A stretch of 64,000 bases of DNA. It comes from Taibaiella chishuiensis. Lineage in GTDB: Bacteria > Bacteroidota > Bacteroidia > Chitinophagales > Chitinophagaceae. Shown here in pieces: positions 61,070 to 64,000 of this stretch. The notes under the pieces were generated by a model, which worked only from the letters and a program-made list of their open reading frames with translations, made no database searches and was not told the DNA's origin. The stretch's first letter is position 1. Each line of letters opens with the position of its first letter. Made by a program: the position numbers and the translations under genes. The DNA is taken from positions 62,001-126,000 of the forward strand of contig NZ_PYGD01000006.1 of NCBI RefSeq assembly GCF_003014535.1, given 5' to 3'.

Positions 61070-61306
61070 ATGAGCAACGAGCAAACAAAGCCCGAAGAAG
61101 AAGGATTCTTCGATAAGGCTAAAAAAGCATTGCAGGACCTGAAAGAAGAAGCAGGCGAAGTATGGGATAAAATTGAGGACAAAGCAGAAGATATATGGGA
61201 CGCTACCAAAGACAAAGCGGAAGAACTGAAAAATAAGGCCGGCGAAACCTGGACCAACCTTAAAGACAAGGTACAGGATAACGACGAAAGCAATAAAACA
61301 GCCTGA
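61070..61306 (+). CDS. Small LEA-like amphipathic helical protein
   Basis: This 78-residue hydrophilic protein consists almost wholly of Lys, Glu, Asp and Ala. Units of 11 residues can be read in register: AGEVWDKIEDK, AEDIWDATKDK, then after seven residues AGETWTNLKDK, with Trp near the same place in each. Eleven-residue amphipathic repeats are typical of LEA-like and related stress-protection proteins. It is divergent from dnaK, across 430 bases. A clear terminator follows. Stress protection or membrane-surface binding is inference. Confidence 0.75.
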   Translation: MSNEQTKPEEEGFFDKAKKALQDLKEEAGEVWDKIEDKAEDIWDATKDKAEELKNKAGETWTNLKDKVQDNDESNKTA

Positions 61307-61330
61307 TCGCCGTTTTAGCCTTACGCCAGC

Positions 61331-61368
61331 GAGAGCGTACAATCCCCGGGGTTGTACGCTCTTTTTGT
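61331..61368 (+). terminator. Terminator of the LEA-like gene
   Basis: AGAGCGTACAA pairs with TTGTACGCTCT around a CCCCGGGG-containing loop, followed by TTTTTG. Confidence 0.85.
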
Positions 61369-61386
61369 ACAAGGTTAAATCATAAA

Positions 61387-63474
61387 ATGACAGATTCTTA
61401 TCTTAAATTTGCCATTCAAACCAGAATATTGAACTTGCAACGTCTCCCCGCACTCCTGCTCCTTACACTGCTTGGTTTTGTCCTTAACCCGGGCAGGATA
61501 TGGGCGCAGGTGATCAATTACAACAATAACATCACCAACAATACGGATCCTAACCAACAGCAACAGAACAACCTCTTTAACCAGGGCAGGGATTCGAGCT
61601 TTAAAGCCAATGCCGACTGGAAAGACGAACAGGCGAAGATCCATTTTAATTATCTCAATTCTGCAGTAGCCCGCTACCCCGATAGTTCGCTCAGCTTTTT
61701 TCACCGCTACCAGTTTCCGCAATCCTGGTGGGGAAAAGATTTAGGTAATGCAAATACTGCCGTTAGAAATGAGGTATTTACACCAACAGTAACACCAGGT
61801 CTGAGCCTGGGCTATAATGCCTATGATGTATATAAACTAACGCTTAATAACCTGGCTTTTTATAATACGACCCGGCCTTATTCGGCGTTTTCGTTTATGA
61901 TGGGCAGCAAAAACGAACAGAATGTGGAGATCCTGCATACCCAGAACATAAGCCCCAACTGGAACATTGCCGCCCGCTTGCGCTACCGGAGCTCCCAGGG
62001 CTTTTACAACCTGCAGCGATCCAATAACATAGGCGGTAGCCTGAGCAGTAATTACCAGAGCACCAACCAGCGCTACTATATGGCAGCAGGTTTTGTATAC
62101 AACCGCTTTAAACAGGACGAGAACGGCGGATTGAATACCAATAACCTGGATAGCCTGCTGCATAATGTAGGCGACTATAGCGACCGCCAGGTACTCGATG
62201 TCAATATGCCCTTCCGCAGGGGCAGTACCACCAATGCCGCTGTATCCAATACCCTGCGCGACTGGACATTTTATGTACAGAACAACTATTCTATAGGCCA
62301 GGCCGATACGCTGTACAACAAGGATTCTACCCAGGCTACCTACCGGTTTACTCCGCGCTTCCGGTTCAAACACCAGCTGGAGCTTCATTCGGAACGCCAT
62401 ATGTTCCGCGATATCAACGGCGATAGCCTGCGGTATGCTACCGCCGGTCTTGCCAAGATTTTAAGAGATTCCCTGTTGACAGACTCTATCTATACTGCAC
62501 AAACCTGGTTTTATGTAGACAATAAGTTTAGCCTGAATGGCTTCCTGGGTAAGAAAAACGAACTGGTATTGATTGAGGCGGGCATCGCCAACCGTATCGA
62601 CCGCTTTGGCACCGACTACGTTACCGACCGGGAGAGCAGCTCCAATGTCAGTAATTATCTATTTGGGGAAATCAAGAAAGAAGCCTTTGCCGAAGGACAA
62701 TGGGAATACCGCGCTGCCGCAAAATTTATATTTACCGGCGAGGCGGTGGGCAACTTCGATATCAACGCCGACGTAGGCAAGGACCTGAAAAAATGGGGAC
62801 AGTTTTCGGCTGGTTTGCGGCAGAGCCTGAGCAACGCCCCCTACAGCTGGACCGTGTTTAAAACCAAGTTCTACGAACGCAATTACGACCTGAACAAAAC
62901 AAGTGTAACCCAACTCTGGGGAGAGGTGAACATTAAAAGGATAAGACTTCAATTAGGAGTTCGCAATTACTTATTAACGAACTATATATACTACGGATCA
63001 GATTTAAAGGTACACCAACAAAGCGAGGCCTTTTCGCTGTTGCAGCTCTATGGCAGGAAGGAGTTCCGGTTCGGCATTTTTGCCCTGGATAATGAAGTAG
63101 TCTGGCAACAACCTACGGGCGGAGCGCCGGTACAGGTGCCAGCTGTACTGCTTCGTCACCAGTTTCGTATAGAAACCAACCTGTTCCGTAGTGCACTTAA
63201 AGTGGCCACAGGCCTGGAGGTTAGATATCATACATCTTATTTTTCAGATGGTTATACACCTTATTTCAACCAATTCTACTACCAGGATACCGAAAAGATT
63301 ACCAATGCGCCCGAATGCACGGCCTTTTTCAATTTCAAGATCAAAAACTTCAGGGCTTATGTAATCGGCGGCCAGCTGCAACAGTTTTTTACCCGCAGCA
63401 TTATCAACGCACCGGGCTATCCCGCACAAAGTGCGTTATTTAGATTTGGCTTTAATTGGATTTTAGTAAATTAA
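61387..63474 (+). CDS. Putative porin (Porin_10/PF14121-like)
   Basis: This 695-residue outer-membrane protein has a signal peptide (PALLLLTLLGFVLNPGRIWAQ after a polar start). An Asn/Gln-rich segment follows, then a long barrel with the family pattern TPGLSLGYNAYDVYKLT, PYSAFSFMMGSKNEQNVEI and KNFRAYVIGGQLQQFFTRS near the end. The terminal residues FGFNWILVN fit an outer-membrane barrel. Proteins of this type are common in Bacteroidota and often lie beside an RluD-type gene, as here. Transported molecules are unknown. Confidence 0.85.
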   Translation: MTDSYLKFAIQTRILNLQRLPALLLLTLLGFVLNPGRIWAQVINYNNNITNNTDPNQQQQNNLFNQGRDSSFKANADWKDEQAKIHFNYLNSAVARYPDSSLSFFHRYQFPQSWWGKDLGNANTAVRNEVFTPTVTPGLSLGYNAYDVYKLTLNNLAFYNTTRPYSAFSFMMGSKNEQNVEILHTQNISPNWNIAARLRYRSSQGFYNLQRSNNIGGSLSSNYQSTNQRYYMAAGFVYNRFKQDENGGLNTNNLDSLLHNVGDYSDRQVLDVNMPFRRGSTTNAAVSNTLRDWTFYVQNNYSIGQADTLYNKDSTQATYRFTPRFRFKHQLELHSERHMFRDINGDSLRYATAGLAKILRDSLLTDSIYTAQTWFYVDNKFSLNGFLGKKNELVLIEAGIANRIDRFGTDYVTDRESSSNVSNYLFGEIKKEAFAEGQWEYRAAAKFIFTGEAVGNFDINADVGKDLKKWGQFSAGLRQSLSNAPYSWTVFKTKFYERNYDLNKTSVTQLWGEVNIKRIRLQLGVRNYLLTNYIYYGSDLKVHQQSEAFSLLQLYGRKEFRFGIFALDNEVVWQQPTGGAPVQVPAVLLRHQFRIETNLFRSALKVATGLEVRYHTSYFSDGYTPYFNQFYYQDTEKITNAPECTAFFNFKIKNFRAYVIGGQLQQFFTRSIINAPGYPAQSALFRFGFNWILVN

Positions 63475-63500
63475 TGATAATCATAAATTTGAATTATCAT
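63474..63500. promoter_or_regulatory. Inverted repeat with -7-like element upstream of the RluD-type gene
   Basis: ATGATAAT (63474-63481) and ATTATCAT (63493-63500) flank TAAATTTG (63484-63491), a perfect TAnnTTTG match. The first arm overlaps the stop of the porin gene. The hairpin could act as an operator or a weak processing site. Confidence 0.45.
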
Positions 63501-63521
63501 ACAAAAAGTGAAATATAGACA

Positions 63522-64000
63522 ATGTCTACACCAGATATACCACAGATAGCAGAAGATTGGGAAGATGATGACAACCTGGATGCAACGGAGGATACAGACA
63601 GTCCGCCGGAGCCTGTGGAACGATTGCGCATACAACTGACCGGCAAACAGGAACCCATCCGGATCGATAAGTTCATCATGAACCGGATCGAGGGCGCTAC
63701 CCGCAACAAGATCCAGCAGGCCATCGACGAGGGCATGGTATTGGTAAACGGCAAAACCGTAAAAGCCAACCATAAAGTACGCCCTTACGAAGAAATCATT
63801 GTGTTCGACAAACGCGAACCTGTCGTTACCGATATCATCCCGGAAGAGATGGCTTTGGATATCGTGTACGAAGACGAGGACCTGATGATCATCAATAAAC
63901 CCGCTGGCATGGTGGTGCATCCGGGTAGCGGCAACCCCAGCGGCACCCTGGTAAACGGTATCGCCTGGTACCTGAATCCTGATTTCGATAAAGAACGCAT
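63522..64000 (+). CDS. RluD-type 23S rRNA pseudouridine synthase (cut by window edge)
   Basis: The gene starts at ATG 63522 and runs off the window after 159 codons. An acidic start (EDWEDDDNLDATEDTD) is followed by an S4 RNA-binding domain (RIDKFIMNRIEGATRNKIQQAIDEGMVLVNGKTV, seen as RNKIQQAIDEG and VLVNGKTVK) and the beginning of the catalytic domain (IVYEDEDLMIINKPAGMVVHPG). The catalytic Asp motif (HRLD) lies beyond the edge. Such enzymes modify uridines in helix 69 of 23S rRNA. It follows the porin gene on the same strand. Confidence 0.93.
   Translation, partial: MSTPDIPQIAEDWEDDDNLDATEDTDSPPEPVERLRIQLTGKQEPIRIDKFIMNRIEGATRNKIQQAIDEGMVLVNGKTVKANHKVRPYEEIIVFDKREPVVTDIIPEEMALDIVYEDEDLMIINKPAGMVVHPGSGNPSGTLVNGIAWYLNPDFDKER

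Overview
The window looks like chromosome of a Bacteroidota bacterium, most likely of the Chitinophagaceae/Chitinophagales type. The signs are two neighbouring secreted proteins with type IX secretion (T9SS) C-terminal sorting domains, a carboxypeptidase-regulatory/TonB-receptor type outer-membrane protein, a Porin_10-like putative porin, DUF3667 and DUF4386 membrane proteins, an atpD-atpC pair separate from the other ATP synthase genes, weak Shine-Dalgarno sequences, and promoters of the Bacteroidota type (TTG, about 20 bases, TAnnTTTG). Base composition is near half GC except for the first 4.2 kb, which is clearly AT-rich. No tRNA, rRNA, CRISPR array, transposase or integrase gene was recognised.

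Layout. 1-4166: AT-rich, probably horizontally acquired defence-type cassette: the tail of a membrane protein, a PD-(D/E)XK-type nuclease of unknown family, and an ATPase + HNH nuclease pair resembling Septu PtuA/PtuB. 4880-9425: two large T9SS cargo proteins. 9715-12299: TPR histidine kinase and NarL-type regulator, followed by an unknown lipoprotein. 14435-24741: accessory enzymes and regulators (S41 peptidase, DUF4386, AraC, PAS-LuxR, DUF3667, esterase, AraC, methyltransferase, Lin1944-like SDR, and a divergent quinone-oxidoreductase/HxlR pair with an evident operator). 24918-28652: guaB, DUF1579, DnaQ-like exonuclease, dolichol-phosphate-mannose-synthase-like glycosyltransferase. 29631-32786: tight four-gene operon of an SPFH protein, two zinc-ribbon proteins and an unknown protein. 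33094-43022: TonB-type receptor, luciferase-like monooxygenase, hypotheticals, lone ABC ATPase, CBS protein, alpha/beta hydrolase, SSAT-like acetyltransferase, ECF sigma factor and anti-sigma/TPR protein. 43814-51412: M1 aminopeptidase, pth, and three tandem POT-family peptide transporters. 51944-53791: atpC and atpD. 53973-64000: PI-PLC-like secreted protein, outer-membrane protein, pyrF, dnaK, a small LEA-like protein, putative porin, and the start of an RluD-type pseudouridine synthase.

The most striking non-coding feature is repeat architecture. Five intergenic regions (13.9-14.4, 28.7-29.6, 43.0-43.8, 51.4-51.9 and 58.3-58.6 kb) carry the same family of interspersed repeats with the core TGTCATCCTGAGC...GCGAAGGATC, mixed with arrays of several unrelated words that all have a 7-base period. 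All five lie between convergent genes. One copy supplies the last codons and stop codon of the M1 peptidase gene. The best candidates for undescribed biology are the left-edge nuclease cassette, the SPFH/zinc-ribbon operon, and this repeat system.
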